Notes under the pieces: model-generated
Told to the model about the DNA's origin: nothing
Database searches by the model: none
Seen by the model: the letters and a program-made list of their open reading frames with translations, nothing else
Shown here: positions 1 through 9,512 of the stretch, in pieces
How the letters are laid out: each line of letters opens with the position of its first letter
Numbering within the stretch: the first letter of the stretch is position 1
From: Limnospira fusiformis SAG 85.79
GTDB lineage: Bacteria; Cyanobacteriota; Cyanobacteriia; Cyanobacteriales; Microcoleaceae
Direction of reading: 5' to 3'
Length of the DNA stretch: 64,000 nucleotides
NCBI RefSeq assembly: GCF_012516315.1
Contig: NZ_CP051185.1
Location: 2,779,403-2,843,402 of the forward strand
Program-made: the position numbers and the translations under genes

Positions 1-129
1 GCTAAAGTTGGCCAGCCTTTTTAGGGGTATTGACAAAAACGCCATTTTATGATATTTGCATTAATCAAAGTATGCTAAAGCAGCAGCGATCAAGGAATAG
101 GGAAGTAATGATTGATGGTTAATTACCCA
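1..129. other. Intergenic edge sequence
   Basis: No gene is visible here. An AT-rich stretch around 30-56 (TTGACAAAAACGCCATTTTA) is nearly repeated at 43679-43703, which may be a shared promoter-like or small repeat sequence. Nothing else can be supported. Confidence 0.4.
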
Positions 130-633
130 TTATAATTGGGATGACATTTTCTGCTTAAATTGTAGGAGAAATTTAAACCACAATTGAGCAGGTTTATCGT
201 AGAATGTAAAGATATCACCGTAGGCAATTCGGGAGTTACGATGATGTTGCCAATGTCTTTCTGGGGTGGTGATACAGAGAAGTTTACAGATGTAGTTTAT
301 GGTGTTGGGTGTAGTCCATGTAGTGGGGGAAAGATGACGAAATTGTACATGAGATTGTGCTAAAACTAAACCCAGGATAGTACCGGTGGGAGAAATCGAC
401 CCAAAGATAGGTAAAAAGAGGAGATAGGGAAAGGCGGCTAAGAATCCAGTAATTAAAACGAGGGGATTTTGGGTAGCGATCGCATAGCGAATAAAACTGC
501 GGTTATGGCTATGATGAACAGCGCCATGATATTTCCCGAAAATATGTTCAGGGACATGATAGAAAAAAGTTGAGATGAAATCCCCGGTCAATAGTAAGAC
601 CACGGCTATGAGAATAATCTTGATAACGGTCAC
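130..633 (-). CDS. Fatty acid hydroxylase/sterol desaturase superfamily-like membrane protein
   Basis: A small membrane protein of about 167 residues. Histidine clusters typical of di-iron membrane hydroxylases are visible: HGAVHHSHN near the first third, HVQFRH in the middle and HWQHH near the C-terminus, separated by hydrophobic segments. This arrangement suggests a membrane-bound di-iron oxygenase; the substrate (lipid or carotenoid) cannot be told. The open frame extends to a TTG at 669, but the GTG at 631-633 is preceded by GAGGGTGAAG and is the more convincing start. It is divergent from the methyltransferase gene with a short shared upstream region. It is shorter than typical sterol desaturases, so a partial or divergent member is possible. 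Confidence 0.6.
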   Translation of the reverse strand: MTVIKIILIAVVLLLTGDFISTFFYHVPEHIFGKYHGAVHHSHNRSFIRYAIATQNPLVLITGFLAAFPYLLFLPIFGSISPTGTILGLVLAQSHVQFRHLSPTTWTTPNTINYICKLLCITTPERHWQHHRNSRIAYGDIFTFYDKPAQLWFKFLLQFKQKMSSQL

Positions 634-736
634 GGCTTCACCCTCAGAATTTGCGGCTAGTGTAACCAATAGAGATTAAATTTAATTAATAGTTAGGTTA
701 AACTTGAGAATCATCTAGGATAGGAGAAATTTAGGG

Positions 737-1399
737 ATGTTGTTACCAGGGAAGCAACGGAGTAAACTAGACGAAACCGAGGATAGATTATTTTATGAGT
801 ATCCGCGATTTGTGACCCATGTTGACGAGGGATTTATTGATAGGTTAAGGGGGTTATATAGCGATCGCCTTTCAGACAATAGCAGAGTGTTGGACTTGAT
901 GAGTAGCTGGGTGTCTCATCTCCCGGATGATCGGAAATTCTCCCATGTAGAGGGACACGGTATGAATGAGGAGGAGTTGGCGCGTAACCGTCAACTGAAC
1001 CATTATTTTGTTCAGGATCTGAATAAAGACCCGAAATTACCATTAGGCGATCGCGAATTTGATGCCGTGTTAATCTGCGTATCAGTACAGTATTTACAGT
1101 ATCCTGAAGCCGTATTTAGTGAAATTCATCGTGTCTTAAAACCGGGGGGAGTGGTGATTGTGAGTTTCTCTAACCGGATGTTTTTTCAAAAAGCGATCGC
1201 CGCATGGCGAGACGGAACAGAACCCCAGCGAGTCAAACTCGTAGAAAGCTACTTTAACTCAGTCCGTAGTGGGGAATTACCCGGCTTCAGCGTCCCTGAA
1301 GTAATTATCAATCAGTCATCTGTCCCCCCGGTCTTGCAAATGTTAGGACTCGGTGGCGGCGACCCGTTTTATGCAGTGATTGCACATCGTCAAATTTGA
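737..1399 (+). CDS. Class I SAM-dependent methyltransferase-like protein
   Basis: The 220-residue product carries the late Rossmann-fold part of class I methyltransferases: FDAVLICVSVQYL (motif II/III region) followed by EIHRVLKPGGVVIVSFSN, the usual post-motif of UbiE-like enzymes. Motif I is weaker (RVLDLMSSWVSHLP in place of the GxGxG loop), as in a cyanobacterial conserved family. The ATG at 737 has a purine-rich GGAGAAATTTAGGG upstream. The substrate is unknown. It runs towards the minus-strand small secreted protein gene. Confidence 0.75.
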   Translation: MLLPGKQRSKLDETEDRLFYEYPRFVTHVDEGFIDRLRGLYSDRLSDNSRVLDLMSSWVSHLPDDRKFSHVEGHGMNEEELARNRQLNHYFVQDLNKDPKLPLGDREFDAVLICVSVQYLQYPEAVFSEIHRVLKPGGVVIVSFSNRMFFQKAIAAWRDGTEPQRVKLVESYFNSVRSGELPGFSVPEVIINQSSVPPVLQMLGLGGGDPFYAVIAHRQI

Positions 1400-1423
1400 C
1401 GAATCATCTTAAACTTCTCGAGA

Positions 1424-1768
1424 CTATAGCTGCTGAAAAACCTCTAGGGTCAGATATACAGGCTTTTCTGCCGTATTCTGACCCCAAAATTGGCTGATAG
1501 GCTGATCCTGGTCAGATTGAATCCAGAGGAGTTTCCCAGAAGTGCAGGTATAGGTCTGTTGACCATCACCACAGGGAATAGCCACATCTCCAGGCTTTAG
1601 TATCCTGACAGTCATCTGGGTGACAGGGGGATCAAGTTTGATGCTCTGTCTGGACATCTCTGGTAGGATGTTCAGGGAATAGGTTTTGAGGGGTTCTGCG
1701 GCTTGGACTGGTATCACCCAAGCGCAGAAAACCACCAGCACAGTTGTGAGTAGAATCTTCAATTTCAT
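1424..1768 (-). CDS. Small secreted protein, unknown function
   Basis: A 114-residue protein beginning with a clear signal peptide: basic start MKLK, hydrophobic core and a cleavage-like VQAAEP at about residue 24. The mature part contains two cysteines (in IPCGDG and YTCTSG) that could form a disulfide. I do not recognise the family. It is probably periplasmic or exported. It lies between the methyltransferase (convergent) and the RTX fragment. Confidence 0.55.
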   Translation of the reverse strand: MKLKILLTTVLVVFCAWVIPVQAAEPLKTYSLNILPEMSRQSIKLDPPVTQMTVRILKPGDVAIPCGDGQQTYTCTSGKLLWIQSDQDQPISQFWGQNTAEKPVYLTLEVFQQL

Positions 1769-2029
1769 ATTGACAAATATTTACCTTTGGTTTACTTTAC
1801 CGAAATCGGTTAAGTGTGGCAAATATATGATTTTGAAGATGGATGGGGTCATCGAATTAGAAGAAGGTAAAATCTTCTATATCTATGGTAGTCGCTTCCA
1901 CTCCATTTAAGAAGGCTAAGACCTCTCCGGTGTCGGCGATGATGATTTGAGATCCGGTGTCAATTTGAGCGATCGCTAATTGTCGAGGATCTAGAGCTGC
2001 CGTGATCCAGATTTGGTCAACACCCACTT

Positions 2030-2730
2030 CCAAATCAGCGATCGTATCTTGTCCGTAAGCGATCGCAAAAGTATCGCGACCTGCACCCCCAATCAGAAGA
2101 TCATTACCCTTATCACCACTCAGGAAATCATCTCCATCCCCGCCAATTAGCGTATCATTTCCCTGACCGCCATAGAGAGTATCAGATTCTAAACCACCTA
2201 CCAGAAAATCATTTCCGAGATTTCCCAACAGGAGATTATTACCCGCAATTCCTAACAGAGTATCATTGTCTTGACCTCCATAAATCGTATCATTACCCTG
2301 ATTTCCTTGTAGGTAATCAGCTCCTTGATTTCCGAAGATTAAATCATTACCATCTCCTCCGTGGATAGTATCATTTCCTTGACCCCCATAAATCGTATTA
2401 TTCCCAAATCCTCCCAGGATTAAATCATCTCCCTCGCCGCCGAAGATTAAATCATCTCCCTCGCCGCCGTCAATAGTATCATTTCCGATGTCTCCCCAAA
2501 TTACATCATTTCCTTCTCCTCCCAACAGGAAATCATCACCTTGACCGCCATATAAAGTATCATTTCCCGGTCCTCCCAAGATGAAGTCATTACCTTCACC
2601 TCCCCACAACAGATTATTCCCAAATCCTCCTTCTAAATTATCGTCTCCTCCCATTCCAAAAATCGTGTCATTTCCACCCCGTCCATATATCGATTCAGCC
2701 ATCGATGTACCCACTTTGAAGTCGTCGGCT
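2030..2730 (-). repeat. RTX calcium-binding nonapeptide coding repeats
   Basis: Degenerate tandem repeats of about 27 or 54 nt encoding GGxGxDxUx units (for example [22 protein letters not shown]). They are coding repeats within the exoprotein gene, not a CRISPR array: there are no unique spacers and the periodicity follows the reading frame. Confidence 0.85.
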
Positions 2731-2939
2731 TCCGTTCCTTCTAGGGTCTCCTCAGTCACATTAATTAAGCGGATTGAATCAATATTCAAACTGGGAATAT
2801 TTACCAATGGGATATTAATACTACCACTGATGTCTAATGGTTGTATTAGTCTTGGTGTCACCACTGGAGTTAATTCCGACTCTGGTTGAAGGTTGCTTTC
2901 TGGAGTAGTTTCCGGTACAGGAACAGGTCCAGCAATAGG

Positions 2940-3600
2940 AGTCTCTTCCGGTTCCGGTTGCGGTTGCGGTTGCGGTTGTGGTTGCGGTTGTGGTTGCGGT
3001 TGTGGTTGCGGTTGTGCTTCAGGAGTAGGTTCAACCCCCACTTCCGGTTCGGGAGTCGGTTCCACTTCCGGTTCGGGTTCCACTTCCGGTTCAGGAGTCG
3101 GTTCGACTTCCGGTTCAGGAGTCGGTTCCGGTTCAGGAGTCGGTTCGACTTCCGGTTCGGGTTCCACCTCTGGTTCAGGAGTCGGTTCAACTTCCGGTTC
3201 GGGTTCCACTTCCGGTTCAGGAGTCGGTTCGACTTCCGGTTCAGGAGTCGGTTCAATTTCCGGTTCGACTTCCGGTTCCGGTTCAATTTCCGGTTCAGGA
3301 GTCGGTTCCGGTTCAGGAGTCGGTTCGACTTCCGGTTCGGATTCCACCTCTGGTTCAGGAGTCGGTTCAACTTCCGGTTCGGGTTCCACCTCTGGTTCAG
3401 GAGTCGGTTCCGGTTCAGGAGTCGGTTCCGGTTCAGGAGTCGGTTCAACTTCCGGTTCAGGTTCAATTTCCGGTTCGGGTTCCACTTCCGGTTCAGGAGT
3501 CGGTTCAACTTCCGGTTCGGGAGTCGGTTCCGGTTCAGGAGTCGGTTCAACTTCCGGTTCAGGTTCCGGTTCAGGTTCCGGTTCAGTTATGGTTGAAAAT
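2940..3600 (-). repeat. EP/QP-rich low-complexity coding repeat
   Basis: A long imperfect repeat of 6, 12 and 18 nt units (GGTTCGGGTTCCACTTCC type on the plus strand) encoding Glu-Pro, Thr-Pro-Glu-Pro and Gln-Pro tracts. It forms the extended linker between the beta-helix and RTX domains. The repeat keeps several reading frames open on both strands, creating false long ORFs, and is likely to vary in length between strains. Confidence 0.85.
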
Positions 3601-3680
3601 TCATAAGCGCCAATATCAAATTCAAGAGCATGATTTAATCACAAATTCGGTTAATATTTTAGGGCAATACAGTATAATAA

Positions 3681-4370
3681 GCGAGAAGGGTTGAGGATAA
3701 ACCTATTGCCAGATATGTCAAACCCAAGGAAGCCGCCCAAATCCTTGGAGTCCATGAAAGAACACTCCGCAGATGGGACGACAATGGCTCAATCGAGACC
3801 ATCAGAACCCCCGCTGGGCAACGACGATACAACGTTGAGTGATATACTGCCAAATCAGGCAGTGACAAACGCAAAGTCGTTATCTATGCCAGAGTTAGTA
3901 GCCGCGCCCAGCAGTCCGACCTCAACCGACAGGTGGCCGCACTGTCCAACCTCTACCCCGAAGCAGAAGTCGTCTCAGAAATCCGAGGCGGGCTCAACTT
4001 CAAGGGAAAGAAAATGCTGGCCTTACTGGGACATCATTTGTCAGGAGATGTCGGCATGGTTGTCGTTGCCCACCAAGACCGATTGGCAATATGGGGATTT
4101 GACTTGTTTCGATGGCTCTATGAGCAAAACAGGTGCTCACTCATGGTTCTCAACCAGACAAGTCTCAGTCCAGAACCAGAAATGGTTGAGGACATCCTCG
4201 CCATCCTCCACTGCTTCAGTTCCCGATTATACGGACGGAGTAAATACAAAACTCAGGTCAAAGAAGATCCGGATTTACCCCAGCCCGGAGCTAAATCAAG
4301 TCTGGCGCAAATGGTTAGCCGCTTGTCGGTATTGCTACAACCAAGCAATTGCATTATCCCGGAGTGGTAA
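3681..4370 (+). pseudogene. tnpA: IS607 TnpA serine recombinase, nonsense-mutated
   Basis: MerR-like helix-turn-helix (RYVKPKEAAQILGVHERTLR) followed by a small serine recombinase domain; the catalytic serine lies in YARVSSRAQQ, and HQDRLAIWGFD matches the conserved DRL/RFG region. An in-frame TGA at 3840-3842 separates the DNA-binding domain from the catalytic domain; copy 2 reads TCA at this place and is open. No ATG exists near the 5' end in this frame, so an unusual start is needed even in the intact copy. The 3' end overlaps tnpB. This copy could move only with TnpA supplied in trans. Confidence 0.8.
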
Positions 4371-5382
4371 ACGACTAAGCAAGTTAAAGTTACGCAATAA
4401 AGTGATGCAGAGCGACTTGCCTGCATGGGTCAAAGAAACACCCTGCCACATTCGGCAGAATGCTATCTTTGATGCCTATCTCGCCTTTTCAGCCAGTCCT
4501 GATGCCAGGTTTAGAAGTTGTCGTGACAGCTCTCAAGGGATTAAGTTCAATAATACTAATTTCTCTTCAGGGAGTTGGTATCCAAGACTAACGAAAGGAT
4601 TAACTTTCATGGTTTCCGAACCCATCCCTAAAACTTGCGGGCAAGGGACTCAGTTGGTGTTTACCAAAGGTCGATGGTTTGCGGTGTTTCCTGAACCAGT
4701 TGCCGTTACCCCAACTGACGCTACTGGCGTGATTGCATTAGACCCGGGCGTCCGAACTTTCATAACTGGGTTTGATGGCTCTCGGTTTCTGGAATTTGGC
4801 TCCGGGGATATTGGAGGCATTACTAGGCTATGTCAACATTTGGATGATTTGATGAGCCGAATCGCCAAGGAACCCTGTCGTTCAAGAAGGCGACGGATGA
4901 GGCAAGCGGCTCAACGAATGAGAACCAAAATCCGCAATCTAGTTGATGAAGCCCACAAACAAATTGCTCACTACTTGACTCACAACTACAGCATAATTTT
5001 TCTGCCCACCTTCGAGACTTCCGATATGGTTGCCAAGGTGAAGCGTCTAATCAGGTCTAAGACTGCCCGCGCCATGCTGACATGGGCGCATTATCGATTC
5101 AAACTAACCCTGAGACATCAAGGGGAAATAACTGGAACCACAGTTGTAGATGTGACGGAAGAATACACCAGCAAAACCTGTACTCACTGTGGTCATGTGC
5201 ATTCCCAGCTAGGTGGCTCAAAAGTGTTCCGATGTCCTGAGTGCGGGTTCACTCTACCCAGGGACTGGAACGGTGCTTTTGGAATCTTTCTAAAAGCTTT
5301 GCGGGATACCGCCTCTGTTACCTTAACGGGTAATAGTGCTATCGTTGCATTGTCCGGGAACAACCGGAAAAATGTCGCGTAA
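4228..5382 (+). CDS. tnpB: IS607-type TnpB RNA-guided nuclease
   Basis: About 380 residues are recognisable as TnpB, in the +1 frame relative to tnpA. The RuvC-I aspartate is in VIALDPGVRTF, the RuvC-II glutamate in IIFLPTFETSDMV, a four-cysteine zinc ribbon in CTHCG...CPECG and the RuvC-III aspartate in RDWNGA; all catalytic residues are present. TnpB proteins are programmable endonucleases guided by an omegaRNA made from the 3' end of the element, so the natural guide here would be the exoprotein sequence downstream of 5390. The start is uncertain: the frame has no ATG near the overlap and stays open back to 3691. Homology begins near KKIRIYPSPELNQVW. Confidence 0.8.
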   Translation, partial: YTDGVNTKLRSKKIRIYPSPELNQVWRKWLAACRYCYNQAIALSRSGKRLSKLKLRNKVMQSDLPAWVKETPCHIRQNAIFDAYLAFSASPDARFRSCRDSSQGIKFNNTNFSSGSWYPRLTKGLTFMVSEPIPKTCGQGTQLVFTKGRWFAVFPEPVAVTPTDATGVIALDPGVRTFITGFDGSRFLEFGSGDIGGITRLCQHLDDLMSRIAKEPCRSRRRRMRQAAQRMRTKIRNLVDEAHKQIAHYLTHNYSIIFLPTFETSDMVAKVKRLIRSKTARAMLTWAHYRFKLTLRHQGEITGTTVVDVTEEYTSKTCTHCGHVHSQLGGSKVFRCPECGFTLPRDWNGAFGIFLKALRDTASVTLTGNSAIVALSGNNRKNVA

Positions 5383-5390
5383 ATGTATCA

Positions 5391-8300
5391 GTTCCATTTC
5401 CATCACCATCAATGGGACGAGGTTCGCCGCGTTGGTCGGTGGATATTCCCACATTGACACCACCATCGATCGCCGGACTTCCTTCTAATAACGGATAGAA
5501 ATAGGTTTCGTTTTGATGTTGCAGGGGACCCAATAGAGGATCGGCGATCGCGATCGTAGCAGTCGCGTTATAATCATTAGCAAGGTTCGTGAGTTTTTCC
5601 AGCCATTGAATGTTACCGCCGCCATCAACTAATTCGCGGTTCGTGTGTTGTTGAATCCCCCAATTATTCGTACCGTTATCAGCAGTATTTTTGTAGAAAA
5701 TCGTATTTCGGACCGTAACCGTTTGGTCAGCAGAGGCGACGATACCGCCACCCACCCATCCGGCGTAGTTTTCCGCAATGGTAGTGTTGATGATATCAGC
5801 AGGACCATATAAAGCCATCGCACCACCATTTCCCGAAGTCGTCAAAGATTCGGCGCGGTTTCCCGAAAAGGTCGTATTAGTGATGACAGTCGGCGCATTC
5901 ATCATCCAAATTCCACCCCCCTGATTGGCGGCGGTGTTGTTAACAAATGCTGTATTTATGACTTCAAATCCTTGATTTAAGCCGTTGTTCATCTGAACGA
6001 TCGCACCACCATTTCCGCCATTTCCACCGGGAAGCGGGAGAATTTCATTATCCTTAAAAACGCTGGATTCAACGATGACGTTATCTTGGGTTCCCGTGTA
6101 TAGGTAAGCCGCACCACCTTCGCCGCGTCCGCTATTTCCTTCAAATAAACTGTTCCTAATGGTAATCGTTCCCGATGTATCATTACTGGATGTACTGGCG
6201 CGATCGGTGTAAATTGCGCCACCATATCCCCTTAAAGAAGGGTTATCATTTCCGGTATCGTAAAACGCGGCAGTAGTGCTATTATTAATAAACCGGGAAT
6301 TTTCCACAGTTAACCGACCATTTAGGCTATTAATCGCCGCGCCATTAATGCCTTCATTTCCGATAAAGTCGCTATCGGTGACGATAATTTCATTGGGTCC
6401 CCGAAAGGCGATCGCACCTGCACCTCTTTCGTCATTCCCGGCGATCGCTTTATTCCGATTGAAATCACTTTCATTAACCGTCAATCTTCCCTCAAAGGCG
6501 CTAAAAATTGCCCCGCCACCCTGGTCAGCAACATTGTCGTTAAAGGTGACATTTTCGACTGTTAAAATCCCTTGGTGTGTGGTCGCAATACCCCCACCTC
6601 TTTCGGGAGTATATCCGTTGGCGATCGTCAGATTTTGAATGGTTAAACTCGTGGGATTCGCTGAGGTTGAATTTAGATAAAATACTCGAGAAATGTTATT
6701 CCCACTGATAGTTAAATTGGCATTATTACCCCCGTCAATAATCAGGTTTTTACCCACCGGAATTTCTAGCTGTCCTCCCGTCAGGGTGATAGTATTTCCC
6801 CCCGTGAGTTCCGCTGCAAATGTAATGGTATCTCCCGATGCTGCATTGGCGATCGCTTCCCTTAATGAACCTTCCCCCGCATCATTATTATTAGTAACAA
6901 TTAAACTGGGTTCATCGATGGTAGGAATCATCTCATAAGCGCCAACATCAAACTCCGCTGTCCCGCTATTATCTCCATCCACCGGACGAGTTGCTCCCCG
7001 CTGGTCTGTCGTAATTGTATTAACAGTAATTCCGCCATCAATCGCTGGACTTCCAGGTAAAAGGGGATGAATTAATACCCCATTAATTTCCTGTAAATCT
7101 CCCAGGAGTGGATCGGCTAATGTAACGTTACTGGTAATTAAGGTATCGTTAGGGTTCAATTCATTCGATTGAATATTACCACCGCCATCATTATATGTAG
7201 TTCCTGTGTGATGGTTTATATTCCAATCATTGCCGCGATTATTCGCCACATTATAGGCGGAAATTGTGTTAGTTAAAGTCACATTATCCCCACCACCCCA
7301 AAAACCACCGCCTTGACCACCAGCGTAATTATTAGCAATGGTAGTATTGGTAATATTGGTGGGATTAGTACCATTGGCGAAGGTAATTCCACCCCCCAAC
7401 CCAGAGCCATCCGCTGATTCCGCGCGATTTCCAGAAATAGTAGTATTGGTAATTGTCACTGGAGATGTTTCTCCAATCCACAACCCACCACCTTGATTTT
7501 CGGAACGATTATTAGCAAAGGTTGTATTGTTAATAGTTAACTCTGCATTACCATGTCGCAGTCCGCCGCCTAGAGCCTGTCCGCGACTACTTTCGACCAC
7601 CTCATTATTAATAATTTGGCTATTTTCGATGATTACACGGTCAGGAGGATAAGCATATAAGAACAGTCCGCCACCCTGTCCAGCACCTTTATTATCCTCA
7701 ATTAAACTATTGCTAATCCGAATTTCTCCCCCCACAGGTCCGGGTCCAAAATTCTCTCCTGACGCATTCGCACCATCAGTAAAAATTGCACCACCATAAC
7801 CCGATGGATCACCCCCTAAATCTCCAGGGGTCGAGTCATTATTCCGAAAAGTTGAACCCTCAACAGTTAAGTCTCCTAACAGGTGATTAATTGCGCCGCC
7901 ATTAATACCTTTATTGTTGGTAAATGTGCTGTCAATTACTGTCAGAGTTCCGGCGCTTTTCGTGGCGATCGCACCCCCTCCCCGTTCGCTTCCTCCAGCG
8001 GTTCCATCATTGCCGTCAAATTGGCTATTAATGATGGTTGTATTACTTCTAAATCCCGTTAAAATACCCCCCGCAAACTCAGCGCGATTATTGTTGACTT
8101 GGCTATTTTCTAAGGTTAAAGATGTTCGACTCGCCATGCGGATACCTCCACCCGCGCCATCTTCTCCTTCTCCTGTGGCTAGACCGTCCGCAATAATTAG
8201 ATTTTTTAAGGTGACTGATGGAGGGATAAAATCAGGACTTATTTGGATGTCAATAACCCTAGTATTTCCGCCACCGCTTAGGGTTAATCCTGACGCAGAC

Positions 8301-9016
8301 TCTCCGTCAACGGTGATGCTTTTGTTAATGACTAATTCTTGACTAAGATTAATGGTTTGACTTGACAAACTGCTATCGAATGTGATAGTATAACCGTCAC
8401 TGGCATTAGCGATCGCCTCCCGTAAAGAACCAGGTCCAGAATCGTTGTTATTGGTGACGGTAATAGTGCCGAAAGTTCCCCGATAAGAAGCGATCGCTTT
8501 TTCCGTCAACGGTAAACTTAACTCGACCGTCGCGGTAGAATATTCCAAATGCCAATAGCCAGCACCGACAATTTCCCGAGAGGCGGCGACTGTTGCTCCG
8601 GTAATTTCTGCTAACTGATTGATAAAATTGGTTCCGGTTTCGGCGGCGACCCGACAACCATAAAGGAATAAGGTAGTCGTTTCTGATAAAGCCTTTCGCC
8701 AACCGTGAAGGCGATCGCTTTTCAGGGTATCGCTATTAACAACCCCACTCCCCAAATATAAACAGCCTGGACTGCCATGGGACAAAATATGAACCTGGGC
8801 AATTTTTGCACCCAGGCTGCTATAATGAGATAGCATAGCCCCAATCTGTGCTATCCCATCTTGATGGCGATCGAGAATGATCGCTTCTAAGCCATTTCTC
8901 ACCCCATCAGCCAAAATTTCGGGATGTTCTAGGTCTGCGTCAATAAAAACTAACCTTTTCGCCGTCTGTAAAGCACCAGTTGCAGATAAGGCTACATTTC
9001 GAGACATTGCCATCAT
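5391..9016 (-). pseudogene. N-terminal part of split giant exoprotein: DUF4347 plus beta-helix repeats
   Basis: The product opens with a DUF4347 domain (roughly residues 20-185) containing HILSHGSPG and LFLYGCRVA, a His...Cys pair reminiscent of clan CD (caspase-like) folds. Two large parallel beta-helix repeats follow, each starting with ITVTNNNDSGPGSLREAI-type CSLREA-like motifs and ending in the DQRG...RPxDGDxxGT motif. The first repeat closes with EFDVGAYE; the second is broken after DGDGNGT by the IS607 right end, so the open frame adds about 17 foreign residues and stops at 5339. Joined to 1857-3628 the gene is exactly 5,400 nt. The likely role is a large extracellular or cell-surface protein. 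Confidence 0.85.
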
Positions 9017-9407
9017 AATTCATAATCCATAAAGGTGTAATGGTAGATTCAACCCTGGATTAATGAATTCAGGTTTAATTTGCCAATTCCATTAGTAAAA
9101 GAATTGGCACTTCCTTTCAGCCACCAGGAGGAAGCACCAACCCCGTTGACTCACCGCCCAACCTAAAAGAGCGTTAATTGGAATCCTTAATTGAGTTTTA
9201 AGGTGTTTCCTGTTGAGTCCTATTCTATAAATAACAGATTTTGATTTAAATCGCCTCAGTATTTTTACTGAACTTTTGAGCGCAATTTGGAGGCTGAGTC
9301 CGAGTCAAATCTGGTAATTTACGGTTGTATCAACTTAACAAAAGCCATAGTATATCTGTCAAATAATACCAGGATTATGGGCGATTTTTGCGCCCAGAAA
9401 AAGTTAC
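9017..9407. promoter_or_regulatory. Upstream region of the giant exoprotein gene
   Basis: About 390 nt without a supported gene. It holds the presumed promoter of the exoprotein gene (minus strand). A weak hairpin GGGCG-ATTTTTG-CGCCC lies at 9379-9395. No confident -10/-35 assignment was made. Confidence 0.35.
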
Positions 9408-9443
9408 AAAAAAACCGTAGCATGGTGATAATAGCTACGGTTT
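9408..9443 (-). terminator. Rho-independent terminator of the Bax-inhibitor-like gene
   Basis: Perfect 10-bp inverted repeat AAACCGTAGC (9412-9421) / GCTACGGTTT (9434-9443) with a 12-nt loop. On the minus strand the stem is followed by a run of seven T (plus-strand A at 9408-9414). It lies about 70 nt after the stop of the gene at 9513. Confidence 0.8.
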
Positions 9444-9512
9444 GGAGAAGTTGGAGAAGTAGTTATACCAGGTTAAAGTCGGTGAGATTAACCGTGGCTA
9501 TCAACTGGGTAC

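Larger units (their letters stand above)
1857..3630 (-). pseudogene. C-terminal part of split giant exoprotein: EP-rich linker plus RTX repeats
   Basis: This is the 3' part of a gene cut by an IS607 element. It starts just after the insertion point with [10 protein letters not shown], the closing motif of the beta-helix (choice-of-anchor Q type) repeat whose other half is at 5391-9016. Then follow about 180 residues of [10 protein letters not shown] repeats and a QP run, a short spacer, and a C-terminal block of glycine-rich RTX nonapeptides (GGxGNDTxYGG type; about 20) that bind calcium in secreted proteins. The first in-frame ATG is only at 3485; the fragment has no obvious promoter or start of its own, although translation from 3485 cannot be excluded. 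RTX C-termini usually direct type I secretion. Confidence 0.85.
3629..5390 (+). mobile_element. IS607-family element, copy 1 (tnpA nonsense, tnpB intact)
   Basis: Comparison with copies at 19539-21309 and 48559-49125 sets the ends: left end CATGATTTAATC..., right end ...GTAAATGTATCA. It is about 1.76 kb and has no target duplication. The crossover dinucleotide appears to be CA, shared by left end, right end and rebuilt target (GAG-CA-GTT). The element contains no GCGATCGC, unlike the surrounding chromosome. It sits inside the exoprotein gene. Confidence 0.88.

Noticed and set aside
2030-2730. Regular repeats resembling a CRISPR array
   Set aside because: Repeats are in frame, degenerate and encode RTX nonapeptides; there are no spacer-like unique segments.
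2870-3606. Several long open frames on both strands (Arg/Asn/Leu-rich and Gly/Ser-rich products)
   Set aside because: They are alternative frames of the hexanucleotide EP-coding repeat; stops are absent because the repeat unit lacks them in any frame.
3691-5382. A single 563-residue protein
   Set aside because: The first 180 or so residues are the wrong frame of tnpA; only the second part is TnpB. Kept as a finding about overlap, not as a protein call.
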